A DNA stretch of 64,000 nucleotides from Kaistia granuli DSM 23481 (GCF_000380505.1 NZ_AQYH01000007.1:62001-126000), one strand, 5' to 3'; counted from the first letter of the stretch, positions 35,755-47,275 are shown. Notes: a model not told the origin generated them from the sequence alone. Program-made: numbers and translations.

Positions 35755-36159
35755 ATGGCAGATCCGTTCCCGTTCGAACTCGTATCGCCCGAGCGGCTCC
35801 TGCTGTCGGAGTCGGTCCTGTCGGTCGTGGTGCCGGGTGCTGAGGGCGAGTTCACGGTCCTCAAGGACCACGCTCCCTTCATGGCAACCGTCAAGCCCGG
35901 TTGCGTTGTCGTGACCCTGGTCGGTGGTGGCGTGCAGAAGTTCTTCGTTCGCGGCGGCTTCGCCGACGTGAACGGGGGCGGCCTGACCATCCTCGCCGAG
36001 CAGGCGGTCCCGGTCGAAAGCCTCAGCGCCGAGGTGATTGCCACCGAGATCCGCAACGCCGAGGAAGATGTCGCCGACGCGCGGGACGATGCGACCCGCA
36101 TCGTCGCGCAGACCAAGCTGGCACAGCTCCAGGACGTCCGCGCCGCTCTCGCGAGCTAA
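35755..36159 (+). CDS. atpC: ATP synthase F1 epsilon subunit
   Basis: 134 residues. N-terminal beta-sandwich ADPFPFELVSPERLLLSESVLSVVVPGAEGEFTVL, VTLVGGGVQKFFVRGGFADVN, then a helical C-terminus (AEVIATEIRNAEEDVADARDD...LAQLQDVRAAL). It couples the F1 head to the c-ring through the central stalk and may inhibit ATP hydrolysis. Last gene of the operon, followed by a strong terminator. Typical length for alphaproteobacteria. Confidence 0.95.
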   Translation: MADPFPFELVSPERLLLSESVLSVVVPGAEGEFTVLKDHAPFMATVKPGCVVVTLVGGGVQKFFVRGGFADVNGGGLTILAEQAVPVESLSAEVIATEIRNAEEDVADARDDATRIVAQTKLAQLQDVRAALAS

Positions 36160-36198
36160 TATCGCCGCCCGGTCGACGCCGGACGAGCCCCAAAACAA

Positions 36199-36232
36199 AA
36201 AAAACCCGCCATCGGCTGATGGCGGGTTTTTT
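36199..36232. terminator. atp operon terminator
   Basis: A perfect 15-bp stem (36199-36213 with 36218-36232), loop GGCT, with six A at the 5' side and six T at the 3' side. It can act in both directions and also closes the opposite-strand RcnB-like gene. Confidence 0.9.
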
Positions 36233-36273
36233 GTTATCCGGCTGTTAGCGGCGCGTTACCCCGCCACCGGGGC

Positions 36274-36618
36274 TCAGCGGCCCGCAGTGGCGATCGCGGC
36301 GATCAGGCCGGTGGCGATGCCGATCATCAGATACTGTCCGTCATTCTCGACCCACTGGTAGCCACGCGGCGGCGCCTTCAGGTTGTGACGGTGATAGTCC
36401 ACGTTGCGGCGATATTCCTTCGGCACCCGCTGGCCCTTCGACCAGTGATGACGCTTCTTCTGCTTCGCGCGGTAGTCACGATGATCCTTGCGATGCGACT
36501 GCTCGTAGCCATGGCCACGATGATCGCGGCCTGGGTCGCGATCGCGATAGGACTGGGCGTAGGCGGCCGGCGTCGCCAGCATCGACAGGGCGACCGTTGC
36601 GAGGAGGATGCGCTTCAT
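36274..36618 (-). CDS. RcnB-family periplasmic protein
   Basis: 114 residues. Signal peptide MKRILLATVALSMLATPAAYAQS with cleavage after AYA. The mature part is rich in His, Arg, Lys and Asp (RDHRGHGYEQSHRKDHRDYR), followed by KGQRVPKEYRRNVDYHRHNL and PPRGYQWVENDGQYLMIGIATGLIAAI. These are typical of the RcnB/DUF1236-like small family, in which RcnB acts in nickel/cobalt tolerance. The His-rich stretch could bind metal but is not proof. GAGAGG lies before the ATG at 36618. It forms a single unit next to rppH. Confidence 0.75.
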   Translation of the reverse strand: MKRILLATVALSMLATPAAYAQSYRDRDPGRDHRGHGYEQSHRKDHRDYRAKQKKRHHWSKGQRVPKEYRRNVDYHRHNLKAPPRGYQWVENDGQYLMIGIATGLIAAIATAGR

Positions 36619-36714
36619 GGGGGACCTCTCTGGTTGGTGACCCCGTTCTAGCGCGCCGCCTCTGAACCGAAACTGAATGCAAGCCTTACTTATCATTCAG
36701 ACTCGGGCGCGACC

Positions 36715-37236
36715 TCAGGGCGCCGCGAGATGGCGGAAGGCGTCGACGACCTGCTCGTAGACCTTTCGTTTGAACGGCACGATCAGCGACGGCAGCGTCG
36801 CCAGCCGCTCCCAGCGCCAGGAAATGAACTCCGCCTCGAACTGGCCGCCACCGGGCTGCAGCACATCGATCTCGCTCTCGTCGCCGTCGAAGCGGAAGGC
36901 GAACCACTTCTGCCGCTGGCCGCGATATTTGCCTTTGAGGGCGATACCGACCAGCTCCGGCGGCAGATCATAGTCGAACCAGCCCTCGGCCTCGTGCAGC
37001 AGCGAGGCGGACCGGATGTTGGTCTCCTCGTAGAGCTCGCGCCGCGCCGCGGGCAGCGGCTCCTCGCCCTTGTCGATGCCGCCCTGCGGCAATTGCCAGA
37101 CGGGATCGCCCGGCGTCAGTTCGGCGTTGGGCGAGCGCTCGCCGACGAAGACGAGGCCGTCCCGGTTGAAAACGACCGTGCCGACGCAGGGCCGGTAGGG
37201 GAGCAGGGTTGGGTCGACGGGCTTCTTGGCAGTCAT
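36715..37236 (-). CDS. rppH: RNA pyrophosphohydrolase (Nudix)
   Basis: 173 residues from the ATG at 37236. Nudix box [20 protein letters not shown] (about residues 49-68) holds the Glu metal ligands. The N-terminus [25 protein letters not shown] and the [12 protein letters not shown] and [14 protein letters not shown] segments are characteristic of RppH. It removes pyrophosphate from 5'-triphosphate RNA ends and starts RNase E decay. A longer upstream frame is not conserved. It lies between the RcnB-like gene and ctpA on the minus strand. Confidence 0.93.
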   Translation of the reverse strand: MTAKKPVDPTLLPYRPCVGTVVFNRDGLVFVGERSPNAELTPGDPVWQLPQGGIDKGEEPLPAARRELYEETNIRSASLLHEAEGWFDYDLPPELVGIALKGKYRGQRQKWFAFRFDGDESEIDVLQPGGGQFEAEFISWRWERLATLPSLIVPFKRKVYEQVVDAFRHLAAP

Positions 37237-37451
37237 GGTCTCAGGCACCTGGGAATTTTGGAAAGCCGGGCGCCGGGGGCGACGCCGGAGGGCGGTGTGG
37301 ATCGGGCGCGACGATAGCACGACCGGCATCCGCTCCGCAGCGGGGGGACAATCGCCGCCCGGGAACAGCAGAGCCGCCAGCGGCCGCCTCAGGGCCGGCC
37401 GGAGCCGTCAGGAAGCCGTGCCGGGTCGACTGCGCGGACCCGCGCGGGCGG

Positions 37452-37483
37452 AACGAAAAACGGCGCCCCGAGGGGCGCCGTTT
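37452..37483 (-). terminator. terminator after ctpA
   Basis: On the minus strand AAACGGCGCCC (rc of 37473-37483) pairs with GGGCGCCGTTT (rc of 37458-37468), 11 bp, loop CTCG, followed by TTTCGTTC. It ends the minus-strand proB-to-ctpA run, 7 bp after the ctpA stop. Confidence 0.8.
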
Positions 37484-37489
37484 CTGGCT

Positions 37490-38824
37490 TCAGTTGGGGA
37501 CCGCCGCCTGCGGGTTCGGCGGGAAGGCGCTGTTGGCCTGGCGGCCGTCGAGAAGGCCGATCGCCTCCTGCAGCTGCTTGTCGTCCTTCGCCTCCGGCGG
37601 CACATAGGCCTGCGAGCCGGTGCCCTCGTCACCGCCACCCTCATTGGTGAGGTGGCCCTTGAGCGAGGCCTCGCCCTTGGTGTCGGTGATCTTGTCCTTC
37701 AGTTCCGGCGGCAGATCCTGCACGACCTGGATATCGGGATCGATGCCCTTGGCCTGGATCGACTTGCCGGACGGTGTGTAGTAGCGCGCCGTCGTCAGTC
37801 GGATGGCGCCGTTCGAGCCGAGCGGCACGATCGTCTGCACCGAGCCCTTGCCGAACGACCGCGTGCCGAGGATGGTGGCGCGCTTGTGATCCTGCAGCGC
37901 GCCGGCGACGATCTCAGAAGCCGAGGCCGAGCCGCCATTGATCAGCACGATGACCGGCTTGCCGTCGGTCAGGTCGCCCGGGCGGGCGTCGTAGCGCATG
38001 TTCTGGTCGGCATGGCGGCCGCGCGTCGAGACGACCTCGCCCTTGTCGAGGAAGGCGTCGCCGACGAGCTCCGCCTGGTCGAGCAGGCCGCCCGGATTGT
38101 TGCGCAGATCGAGGATGTAGCCCTTGATCTTGTCCTTGCCGATATCCTGCTTCAGCTTGTCGATCGCCGACTTCAGCCCGTCATAGGTCTGCTCGTTGAA
38201 GCTGGAGATGCGCAGGTAGCCGATATCGCCCTCGGCGCGCGAACGGACCGACTGCACGCGGATGACGTCGCGGACGATCTTCACGTCAAAGGGCTTCTCG
38301 GTGCCCTTGCGCTGGATCGTCACCGTGATCGGCGTGTTGACGGCGCCGCGCATCTTGTCGACGGCCTGGTTCAGATTCATGTTCTGGATCTGCTCGCCGT
38401 CGAGCGCGACGATCAGGTCGCCCGCCAGAATGCCAGCCTTGGCCGCCGGGGTGTCGTCGATCGGCGACACGACCTTGACGAGCCCGTCCTCCATGGTCAC
38501 TTCGATGCCGAGCCCGCCGAACTCGCCGCGGGTCTGGACCTGCATGTCCTTGAAGTCTTTGGGGTTCATGTAGCTCGAATGGGGATCGAGCGAGGTCAGC
38601 ATGCCATTGACCGCGGCCTCGATGAGGGCGCTGTCATCCGGCTTCTCGACATAGTCGGACCGGATCCGTTCGAACACGTCGCCGAACAGATTGAGCTGCC
38701 GATAGGTATCCGAGACCGCGGCATGCGCGACGCCCGGAATGAGGCTCGGTACCTGGGTAAACGTCACGGCTGCCGTCGCGCCGATGATGGTGCCGGCCAG
38801 GAGCAGCGAAGCGTTGCGTATCAT
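37490..38824 (-). CDS. ctpA: carboxyl-terminal processing protease (S41 family, CtpA)
   Basis: 444 residues from the ATG at 38824. N-terminal signal/anchor IRNASLLLAGTIIGATAAVTF, then LTSLDPHSSYM, a PDZ domain (GLGIEVTMEDGLVKVVSPIDDTPA...LAGDLIVALDGEQI), and the protease core with INGGSASASEIVAGALQDH (catalytic Ser) and RSFGKGSVQT (Lys). It cleaves periplasmic protein C-termini, and CtpA types also process hydrolase activators. The tail is rich in acidic residues. The start overlaps the envC stop (ATGA), so the two proteins are coupled. Periplasmic. Confidence 0.93.
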   Translation of the reverse strand: MIRNASLLLAGTIIGATAAVTFTQVPSLIPGVAHAAVSDTYRQLNLFGDVFERIRSDYVEKPDDSALIEAAVNGMLTSLDPHSSYMNPKDFKDMQVQTRGEFGGLGIEVTMEDGLVKVVSPIDDTPAAKAGILAGDLIVALDGEQIQNMNLNQAVDKMRGAVNTPITVTIQRKGTEKPFDVKIVRDVIRVQSVRSRAEGDIGYLRISSFNEQTYDGLKSAIDKLKQDIGKDKIKGYILDLRNNPGGLLDQAELVGDAFLDKGEVVSTRGRHADQNMRYDARPGDLTDGKPVIVLINGGSASASEIVAGALQDHKRATILGTRSFGKGSVQTIVPLGSNGAIRLTTARYYTPSGKSIQAKGIDPDIQVVQDLPPELKDKITDTKGEASLKGHLTNEGGGDEGTGSQAYVPPEAKDDKQLQEAIGLLDGRQANSAFPPNPQAAVPN

Positions 38825-40158
38825 CCGCCAACCTTTTCGTCGTTGGATCGGGCCCACCATGGGGCCGGGTCGATCGAGTTACCGTCTTTGCGAAATTCGA
38901 CGTAGAGCACGGGCTGTGTCGCACCAACGCTGACGGTGCTGCTGCTTGCCAGAAGCCGCGACCCCATCTGCGCCACAGGTTCCCCTGCGAGGACGAATTG
39001 GCCCAGTTCGACGTCGATCCGTTCCATTCCTGCCAGCAGGATATGATACCCGCCGCCGGCATTGATGATCAAGAGTTGTCCGTAGGATCTGAACGGTCCG
39101 GCATAGACCACCCAGCCGTCCGACGGCGAGGAAACCCGGGCCGTGGCCCGGGTCGCGATCGACAGGCCCTGCGTCGTGCCGCCGAGCCCGTCGGGGTCCC
39201 CGAAGGCCTTCAGCTGCGCGCCGTTGGCCGGTCGGGGCAGCAATCCCTTGGTCGAGGCGAAGGCCACGGCCGGTGCAATGCGATCGGCCTCGCCGAGGCT
39301 TTCGGCCTGGCGGGAGGCGCTGCCATCCGCGATCGCCGCCTGGTTGGCCGCTTCGGCTTTCCGGGCGGCCTCGGCCGCCTCCGCCGCCGCGGTCAGCTGG
39401 CCTTCGAGGTCGGCGATCAGGCCCTGCAGGCTGGTCGCGTGCTTGGCCAGTTCTTCCGATTTCGCCTGCTCTTCCGCCAGTTGCTGCTCGGAGCGGGCGC
39501 GGGCCTTGCGCTTGTCGTCGACCAGGAATTCGATCCGGGTCCGCTCCTCGGCGAGCGCGCTGGCATCGGCCCGCATGCGGTCGCGCTCGCGCGCCTGTTC
39601 GGTCTTCAGGGCGACCAAGTGCTGCAGGTCGGCCGCCAGCGCCTCCGCCTCCTCGCGCAGCTCCGGAACAACCGAGCCGAGCAGCATGGCGCTGCGCACC
39701 GAGGCGAGCGCGTCTTCCGGCCGGACGACGATGGCCGGCGGCGGCTTGCGGCCCATGCGCTGCAGGGCGCCGAGCACATTGGCCAGCACCCCCCGCCGCG
39801 CGATCAAAGAGGCGTGAACGGTCTTCTCCTCGTCGAGCAGACCGCCCATCCGCTGCTCGGCCTGATCGATCTGGCGCTCGAGGCCGCGTGCCCGTTCGCC
39901 GGTTTCGATCAGCGACTTGTTGAGCGCGGTGCGATCCTGGTCGAGCCGGTCCAGTTCGGCCCGCAGCGCCGCCTGGCGCTCCGACGTCACCGCGATATCG
40001 CGGGTAATGGCATCGAGTTCAGCGCGACGGGCCGCACGCTGCTGTTCGGTCTCGCTGAGGTCCGCACCGGCCGCGGCCTGCGGCGCGGGCGCTTCCTGCG
40101 CCCAGACGGGGAAGCCCGCCGATGCCGCGATGACCGTCACGACGGCGGCTCGCGCCAT
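38821..40158 (-). CDS. envC: EnvC-like murein hydrolase activator (degenerate LytM/M23 domain)
   Basis: 445 residues from the ATG at 40158, where AGGTGG sits about 8 bp upstream; a TTG at 40206 is possible. Signal peptide ARAAVVTVIAASAGFPVWAQ. A long coiled coil (about 30-310) with LDAITRDIAVTSERQAALRAEL and similar heptads. The C-terminal LytM domain runs from SPSDGWVVYAGPFRSYGQLL to FRKDGNSIDPAPWW. The M23 zinc ligands (HxxxD and HxH) are not intact: GGGYHILLAGM keeps one His only. This fits an activator of amidases rather than an enzyme. It acts in the periplasm in daughter-cell separation. Confidence 0.9.
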   Translation of the reverse strand: MARAAVVTVIAASAGFPVWAQEAPAPQAAAGADLSETEQQRAARRAELDAITRDIAVTSERQAALRAELDRLDQDRTALNKSLIETGERARGLERQIDQAEQRMGGLLDEEKTVHASLIARRGVLANVLGALQRMGRKPPPAIVVRPEDALASVRSAMLLGSVVPELREEAEALAADLQHLVALKTEQARERDRMRADASALAEERTRIEFLVDDKRKARARSEQQLAEEQAKSEELAKHATSLQGLIADLEGQLTAAAEAAEAARKAEAANQAAIADGSASRQAESLGEADRIAPAVAFASTKGLLPRPANGAQLKAFGDPDGLGGTTQGLSIATRATARVSSPSDGWVVYAGPFRSYGQLLIINAGGGYHILLAGMERIDVELGQFVLAGEPVAQMGSRLLASSSTVSVGATQPVLYVEFRKDGNSIDPAPWWARSNDEKVGG

Positions 40159-40327
40159 CGCGGGAACCACCTGTCGAGGCAACGCAGGGACCCAGTTTCG
40201 AAGCAAGAGCAGGCGCTCGACGGCTATGGCTGACTGAACAGCGGAGAGCTATGGCTGCGAAATCCTAACGGACCGTCAACCGTGATTGACCCATCGTAGC
40301 CTCGGATTGCGGCCGAAGCGCGACAGC

Positions 40328-40807
40328 TCATTCGCGATGATAGGGGTGGCCGGAGAGAATCGTCATGGCCCGATAGACCTGCTCCGCCAGCAGCATCCGC
40401 ACGATCTGGTGCGGCCAGGTCATGGCGCCGAAAGCGAGCTTCAGATCGGCGCGCTTTCGGATCGCGTCGCCATGGCCGTCCGGACCGCCGATGGCGAAGA
40501 CCAGGTCGCGGGCGCCCTGATCGCGCCAGTCCCCGAGGCGGCGCGCGAAAGCGGTGCTGCCGGGCGTCTCGCCGCGTTCGTCGAGGGCGACCAGAATGGC
40601 GCCATCGGGCAGGGCGGCGAGCAGGGTCGTGGCTTCCTGCGCCATCCGTTCGTCGGCGCGCGCGGCGCGGCTTTCCACGAATTCGCGGACGGAGAGTGTC
40701 AGGCCGAGACTACGCCCGGCCTGCGAGGCCCTGTCGACATAGCGATCGACGAGCGCGCGATCGGGGCCGGCTTTGAGCCGACCCACGGCGGCGATCATGA
40801 TGCGCAT
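40328..40807 (-). CDS. rlmH: 23S rRNA (pseudouridine1915-N3)-methyltransferase
   Basis: 159 residues. SPOUT fold: RIMIAAVGRLKAGPDRALVDRYVDRA at the start, LVALDERGETPGSTAFARRL in the middle, and the knot region FAIGGPDGHGDAIRKRADLKLAFGAMTWPHQIVRMLLAEQVYRAMTI. This methylates pseudouridine 1915 in helix 69 using SAM. The length is typical. It is downstream of rsfS with a 22-bp gap, which is the standard gene pair in many bacteria. Upstream of envC by 169 bp. Confidence 0.95.
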   Translation of the reverse strand: MRIMIAAVGRLKAGPDRALVDRYVDRASQAGRSLGLTLSVREFVESRAARADERMAQEATTLLAALPDGAILVALDERGETPGSTAFARRLGDWRDQGARDLVFAIGGPDGHGDAIRKRADLKLAFGAMTWPHQIVRMLLAEQVYRAMTILSGHPYHRE

Positions 40808-40829
40808 CCTGCGACCTGCCGGATCCGGA

Positions 40830-41255
40830 CTATTCGCGTGCCGGAGCCGAGGTCGGAGATGCCGCCGATTGCGGCTCTTCTGCCGACCACATCTTCTCGA
40901 GGTTATAGAAGGAACGAACCTCGGGACGGAAGATGTGCACGATCACGTCGCCCGCATCCAGCAGCACCCAATCGCAATGGGGCACGCCTTCGACGCGCGC
41001 GACGCGTCCGCCGGCTTCGGTGAGGTCGCGGCTGATATGTTCAGCAATCGAGCTGACATGTCGCTGCGACCGGCCCGTGGCGACGACCATATAGTCGGCC
41101 AAGGCGGATTTGCCGGCGATATCGATGGAGACAATATCCTCAGCCTTCGAATCTTCGAGGGTGGTGAGGATCGCTTTGAGAGCTTCGTCCGCCGCAATCT
41201 GCCGGCGCACGGCCACTCGGTGAGGCGCGCGTTGAATGGCGCCCTCAGGCTGCAT
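40830..41255 (-). CDS. rsfS: ribosome silencing factor RsfS
   Basis: 141 residues. The family region starts LKAILTTLEDSKAEDIVSIDIAGKSALADYMVVATGRSQRHVSSIAEHISRDL and continues to VPHCDWVLLDAGDVIVHIFRPEVRSFYNLEKMW. RsfS binds ribosomal protein L14 and blocks 30S joining during starvation. The N-terminal 20 residues are an extension; the C-terminal tail after KMW is low-complexity. The nadD start lies 128 bp upstream. The pair nadD-rsfS-rlmH is widespread. Confidence 0.95.
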   Translation of the reverse strand: MQPEGAIQRAPHRVAVRRQIAADEALKAILTTLEDSKAEDIVSIDIAGKSALADYMVVATGRSQRHVSSIAEHISRDLTEAGGRVARVEGVPHCDWVLLDAGDVIVHIFRPEVRSFYNLEKMWSAEEPQSAASPTSAPARE

Positions 41256-41382
41256 TGCCGTCGTCAGTGGTCAGTCCTTTCGCCATGGGGCGTGCTTGGC
41301 CTTTTGGTTGGCCAGGAGCATCAGCGCTCCGCGCGACGCAAATCGTCGCAAAAAAGTACATAGGCACGACCCTGTGGCGCTT

Positions 41383-42048
41383 TCAAGACGCTACGGCGCT
41401 CTTCGTGCGCTTGGCGCGCAGTTCCGTCGAAGAAAGCGCGATCCGGGGCCCATGCAGGAAGGTCCAGGCTGGTGTCGGCGCTGTCGGAAGCTGAGCCGCG
41501 TCGCGTTCCCGCAGCCGGTCGCGACGGAGAGCGACCGCCGCCGGCGAGGCCGGGCCGGTAAAGGTGCTGCCCGGCCGGTCATAGACGGCGATCGGCATCA
41601 AGGCCGCGATCTGGCGCCAATGCCGCCAGCGGTGGAACTGGCGCAAATTGTCGGCACCCATGATCCAGACCAGATCGACATTCGGCAGGCGTTCGGAGAG
41701 GATCGCCAGCGTATCCGCGGTGAAACGCGTATTGAGCGTCGCCTCGATCGCCGTGACGTGGATCCGCGGATGGCGGGCCATGGCGCGCGCGGCGGCGACC
41801 CGGCGACCGAGGTCGTCGGGCGCGTGGCGCTTGAGCGGATTGCCCGGTGTCACCAGCCACCAGATGGCGTCGAGCTTCAGCCGGTGCAGCGCCATCAGGC
41901 TGACGGTCAGGTGACCCCGGTGCGGCGGATCGAAGGATCCGCCGAACAGGCCGATGCGCTGGCCAGGGGCCGCGAAAGGAAGCTTCAGGGCCGAACGGAG
42001 CGCCGGATCGACCACCACCTCGTTCTGGTCGGCCCCCGGCAAGTTCAC
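41383..42048 (-). CDS. nadD: nicotinate-nucleotide adenylyltransferase
   Basis: 221 residues with a GTG start at 42048, overlapping the proA stop by 4 bp (GTGA). Nucleotidyltransferase motif [19 protein letters not shown] near residue 33, then [15 protein letters not shown] and the [18 protein letters not shown] run. The C-terminal IALSSTELR corresponds to the (S/T)xSST.IR motif that binds the ATP phosphates. It transfers AMP to nicotinate mononucleotide in NAD synthesis. It belongs to the proB-proA-nadD-rsfS-rlmH-envC-ctpA run. The family C-terminal helix is short but present. Confidence 0.95.
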   Translation of the reverse strand: MNLPGADQNEVVVDPALRSALKLPFAAPGQRIGLFGGSFDPPHRGHLTVSLMALHRLKLDAIWWLVTPGNPLKRHAPDDLGRRVAAARAMARHPRIHVTAIEATLNTRFTADTLAILSERLPNVDLVWIMGADNLRQFHRWRHWRQIAALMPIAVYDRPGSTFTGPASPAAVALRRDRLRERDAAQLPTAPTPAWTFLHGPRIALSSTELRAKRTKSAVAS

Positions 42049-43334
42049 GGCCGCGTCTGCCCGGCGCCGTTGACGCGGTACTTGAACGAGGTCAGCTGCT
42101 CGACACCGACCGGGCCGCGCGCATGCATGCGGCCGGTGGCGATGCCGATCTCGCCGCCGAAGCCGAACTCGCCGCCATCGGCGAATTGCGTGGAAGCGTT
42201 GTGGACGACGATGGCGGAATCGACTTCGGCCAGGAAGCGCGCTGCGGCGGCTGCGTCATCGGTGATGATGCCGTCGGTATGGTGCGAGCTGTAGGTCTCG
42301 ATATGGTCGATCGCCTCATCGAGGCCGGCGACGACCTTCACCGAGAGGATCGCGTCGAGATATTCGGTCGACCAGTCCTGCTCGGTCGCAAGCGTGGCGG
42401 CCGGGAAGCGCTCGCAGACCTCGCGGTCGCCGCGGATGGCGCAGCCCGCCGAGACGAGCGCGTCCAGGACCGGCACCAGATGGGTGTCGAGAATCGCACG
42501 GTCGATCAGCATCGTCTCGGTGGCGCCACAGACGCCGGTCCGGCGCATCTTGCCGTTGACCAGCAACGTCTTCGCCATGGCGAGGTCGGCTCCGGCGTGG
42601 ACATAGAGATGCACGATCGCCTCGAGATGGGCGAAGACCGGCACGCGCGCTTCTTCCTGGACGCGGGCGACCAGGCTCTTGCCGCCGCGCGGCACAATCA
42701 CGTCGATGGCGCCGTCGAGGCCGGACAGCATGAAGCCGACGGCGGCGCGATCGCGGGTCGGCACCATCTGGATGGCGTCGGCAGGCAGGCCGGCGGCGAC
42801 CAGCCCCTCGGCAAGCGCCGCATGGATGGCGGAGGACGAATGGAACGAGTCCGAGCCGCCGCGCAGGATCACGACATTGCCAGCCTTGAGGCAGAGCGCG
42901 CCGGCATCCGCCGTCACGTTGGGACGGCTCTCATAGATGACGCCGATGACGCCGAGCGGCGTGCGCACACGCTCGAGATGCAGGCCGTTCGGGCGATCCC
43001 AGGCGGCGATCACGGTGCCGACGGGATCGGGCAGGGCGGCGATCTCCTCGATCGCGGTGGCGATGCCCTCGATGCGGGCCGGCGTCAGCGTCAGGCGGTC
43101 GAGGAAGGAGGCGAGCGCGCCTTCCTGCTGCATCGCCGCGACATCCTTGGCGTTGGCCGCGAGGATGGCGTCGGTGCGGGCGCGGATGGCGGCGGCCATC
43201 GCGGCCAGCGCCGCGTTCTTGGTTTCGGCCGGAGCCAGCGCCAGGCGTCGGGCCGCGGCACGGGCGCGGCGGCCGATTTCCAGCATCACGGTCTCGACCG
43301 TCTCGGTGTTCTCGCTGAGGAGGGACGTCGTCAT
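42045..43334 (-). CDS. proA: gamma-glutamyl phosphate reductase
   Basis: 429 residues, aldehyde-dehydrogenase fold. The N-terminal [27 protein letters not shown] region, the [21 protein letters not shown] run, and the catalytic Cys in [17 protein letters not shown]. The C-terminal conserved element is [42 protein letters not shown]. It reduces gamma-glutamyl phosphate to glutamate semialdehyde in proline synthesis, using NADPH. It lies 9 bp after proB, so the two are in one operon, and overlaps nadD by 4 bp. Confidence 0.97.
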   Translation of the reverse strand: MTTSLLSENTETVETVMLEIGRRARAAARRLALAPAETKNAALAAMAAAIRARTDAILAANAKDVAAMQQEGALASFLDRLTLTPARIEGIATAIEEIAALPDPVGTVIAAWDRPNGLHLERVRTPLGVIGVIYESRPNVTADAGALCLKAGNVVILRGGSDSFHSSSAIHAALAEGLVAAGLPADAIQMVPTRDRAAVGFMLSGLDGAIDVIVPRGGKSLVARVQEEARVPVFAHLEAIVHLYVHAGADLAMAKTLLVNGKMRRTGVCGATETMLIDRAILDTHLVPVLDALVSAGCAIRGDREVCERFPAATLATEQDWSTEYLDAILSVKVVAGLDEAIDHIETYSSHHTDGIITDDAAAAARFLAEVDSAIVVHNASTQFADGGEFGFGGEIGIATGRMHARGPVGVEQLTSFKYRVNGAGQTRP

Positions 43335-43343
43335 GATGGGTTC

Positions 43344-44501
43344 CTATTCGCCACGCAGCGCCATGTCGTCGCGATGGACCATGGCCGCCCGGCCGGCAAA
43401 GCCGAGAATGGTTTCGATTTCCTTGGTGTTGCGGCCGGCGATCCGCTCGGCATCGGCGGCGTCATAGGCGACGAGACCGCGCGCGATCTCCTCGCCGTTC
43501 GGCCCCTGCACGATGATCGCGTCGCCGCGCTGGAACCGGCCTTCGACCCGGCGCACGCCAGCCGGCAGCAGGCTCTTGCCGGTCCGGAGCGCCTTGACCG
43601 CGCCCTCGTCGATGACCAGCACGCCGCGCGTCTCCAGATGGCCGGAGATCCATTTCTTGCGCGCGGTGACGGGGTTTACCTCGGGCAGGAACCAGGTCGC
43701 CTTGGCGCCCTCGGCGATCCGCTTCAGCGGGTTCTGCGGCTTGCCGAGTGCGATCAGCATGGCGGCGCCGGCCACCGTCGCGATCTTCGCCGCCTCGACC
43801 TTCGTCTTCATGCCACCGCGCGAAAACTCCGAGCCGGCGCCGCCGGCCATCGCCTCGATCTCGGCGGTAATGCGCTCGACGATGGGGATGAAGGTGGCGT
43901 TGGGATCGGCATGCGGCGGCGCGGTGTAGAGCCCGTCGATGTCGGAGAGCAGCACCAGGAGGTCGGCGCCCATCATCGAGGCGACGCGGGCGGCGAGGCG
44001 ATCATTGTCGCCATAGCGGATCTCGCTGGTGGCGACCGTGTCGTTCTCGTTGATGACGGGGATAGCGCCGAGTTTCAGCAGCGTGCCGATGGTCGAGCGG
44101 GCGTTCAGGTAGCGCCGCCGCTCCTCGGTGTCGCCCAGCGTCAGCAGGATCTGTCCCGCCTTCAGATCGTGCCGGCCGAGCATCTCGGAATAGGCGCGGG
44201 CGAGCGCGATCTGGCCGACGGCGGCCGCCGCCTGGCTCTCCTCCAGCTTCAGCGCGCCCTTGGGCAGACCGAGCACGCCGCGCCCGAGCGCGATGGCGCC
44301 GGACGAGACGAGCAGCACCTCGCGCCCACCGGAGGCCAGCGCCGCGACGTCGTCGACGAAGGCGGCGAGCCAGTCCTCGCGCAGCCGGCCCGTCGCGCGG
44401 TCGACCAAGAGGGCCGAGCCGACCTTGACGACGATACGGCGGAAATTCTCCGGCTTGAGCTTAGCCGCGATGTCGGCGGTCTGTTCCGCGATCATGCTCA
44501 T
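43344..44501 (-). CDS. proB: glutamate 5-kinase
   Basis: 385 residues from the ATG at 44501 (another ATG at 44495). The kinase domain has [54 protein letters not shown] and [13 protein letters not shown]. The C-terminal PUA domain starts about residue 290 ([24 protein letters not shown]) and ends in [23 protein letters not shown]. It phosphorylates glutamate, the first and feedback-inhibited step of proline synthesis. 72 bp downstream of obgE, so likely co-transcribed with it or read from its own promoter. Confidence 0.96.
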   Translation of the reverse strand: MSMIAEQTADIAAKLKPENFRRIVVKVGSALLVDRATGRLREDWLAAFVDDVAALASGGREVLLVSSGAIALGRGVLGLPKGALKLEESQAAAAVGQIALARAYSEMLGRHDLKAGQILLTLGDTEERRRYLNARSTIGTLLKLGAIPVINENDTVATSEIRYGDNDRLAARVASMMGADLLVLLSDIDGLYTAPPHADPNATFIPIVERITAEIEAMAGGAGSEFSRGGMKTKVEAAKIATVAGAAMLIALGKPQNPLKRIAEGAKATWFLPEVNPVTARKKWISGHLETRGVLVIDEGAVKALRTGKSLLPAGVRRVEGRFQRGDAIIVQGPNGEEIARGLVAYDAADAERIAGRNTKEIETILGFAGRAAMVHRDDMALRGE

Positions 44502-44573
44502 TTTGTCTGTGCTCTTCGATCCGATGGGGGCGGTCCCCCGTTGCAAGGCTCAATGCGGTAAGGCGATTGAGCG

Positions 44574-46142
<1,569 letters not shown>

Positions 46143-46168
<26 letters not shown>

Positions 46169-46829
46169 CGTCGCTCGTCCTTGTCTTCGAGGCGGCAGGC
46201 GCTGAATCCGCGCCCCTTGTCGCGCTGAAATCCGTCGCCGCCGTGGCGCCCCAGGATTTCAGGCTCTGCCAGACCCGTCGCTCGAGCACGAAATGCTCGA
46301 CCGGCACCGCGCCGCGCGCCGCCAGCGATCGCACCATGCCGGTATCGCGGAACTGGAAGCCGCATTTGGCGACCACCCGGCGCGCCGCCGTGTTGGTGAC
46401 GCGAACCGAGCACCAGAGCCGCTCGACCCGGCCGGCGTCGAAGGCATGGTCGATCGTCGCATGGGCGATCTCGGTGCCGAAGCCTTCGCCCCAGAACCGT
46501 TCCGCCACGAAGAAGGAGAGCGCGTGGCCGCCGGGCCGGGTGGCGCTCGGCCGATGCAGGCCGGCGCCGACGACGCCGCCGGATCGCGCCAGAACGGCGA
46601 CATGCGCGGCCATGCCGTCGCCGGCACGATCCTCGGCGATCCAGGCCTCGGCGTCGGCGCGCCGATAGGGATGGGGCACGGTCACGAGATGGCTCGCGAC
46701 GCGCGGATTGTCGATCGTGGCGGCGAGGATTGCCGCGTCCTCCGTCCTGGGCCGCCTGAGGATCAGCCGCGCCGTCAGGACGCTCCGTTCTTCGTCTTCG
46801 CTTGCCTCGTCCGCATCGTGGTCCCGCAT
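46143..46829 (-). CDS. GNAT acetyltransferase, second copy
   Basis: 228 residues from the ATG at 46829, with GGGAGG 6 bp upstream; a longer frame to 47078 is not conserved. It matches the RimJ/RimL pattern of the next gene: LTARLILRRPRTEDAAILAATIDNPRVASHLVTVPHPY and ERFWGEGFGTEIAHATIDHAFDAG, with the CoA loop GEGFGTE. The end RVTNTAARRVVAKCGFQFRDTGM is typical, followed by a poorly conserved tail (about residues 165-228). Overlaps the next gene by 26 bp. Substrate unknown. Confidence 0.85.
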
Positions 46830-46849
46830 TGGTGCCTCCCATCGGGCCA

Positions 46850-46883
46850 AAGAAAAGGGGGAGATGGTGTCCCATCTCCCCCT
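46850..46883 (-). terminator. rplU-rpmA operon terminator
   Basis: A perfect 12-bp stem (46856-46867 with 46872-46883), loop TGTC on the plus strand; on the minus strand it is followed by TTTTCTTT. It closes the rplU-rpmA transcript 74 bp after rpmA and before the GNAT genes. Confidence 0.85.
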
Positions 46884-46956
46884 GATCACTTGCGGATCAC
46901 TTTGCCGTTCGGTCGGCCGGGTCTGATGCGACACCGGCGTTCCTTGGAAAAGCCGG

Positions 46957-47229
46957 TTATTCTGCAGCCTCCAGCGCCGCCGGGGCGACGGAGACGTAGG
47001 TACGGCCATTGGCTTTCTTACGGAAGGATACGTGTCCGTCCGTGGTGGCGAAGATCGTGTGATCCTTGCCGAGGCCAACGCCGGTGCCCGGATGCCACTG
47101 CGTCCCGCGCTGGCGCAGGATGATGTTGCCGGAAATGACGGCTTCGCCGCCGAACTTCTTGACGCCGAGACGGCGACCCGCGGAATCGCGACCGTTGCGC
47201 GAAGAACCGCCTGCCTTTTTGTGTGCCAT
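46957..47229 (-). CDS. rpmA: 50S ribosomal protein L27
   Basis: 90 residues, starting [28 protein letters not shown], the invariant L27 N-terminus that reaches the peptidyl-transferase centre. It continues [48 protein letters not shown]. No N-terminal processing extension of the Firmicute type. 46 bp after rplU on the same strand. Ends with its own terminator. Confidence 0.97.
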   Translation of the reverse strand: MAHKKAGGSSRNGRDSAGRRLGVKKFGGEAVISGNIILRQRGTQWHPGTGVGLGKDHTIFATTDGHVSFRKKANGRTYVSVAPAALEAAE

Positions 47230-47275
47230 GATCGAACTCCCGATCCGTTGTTAGGGGCGCGCTAGGAAGCGCGGC

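Noticed and set aside
42123-44561. 812-codon plus-strand frame across proA/proB
   Set aside because: Antisense shadow of proA and proB, low-complexity composition.
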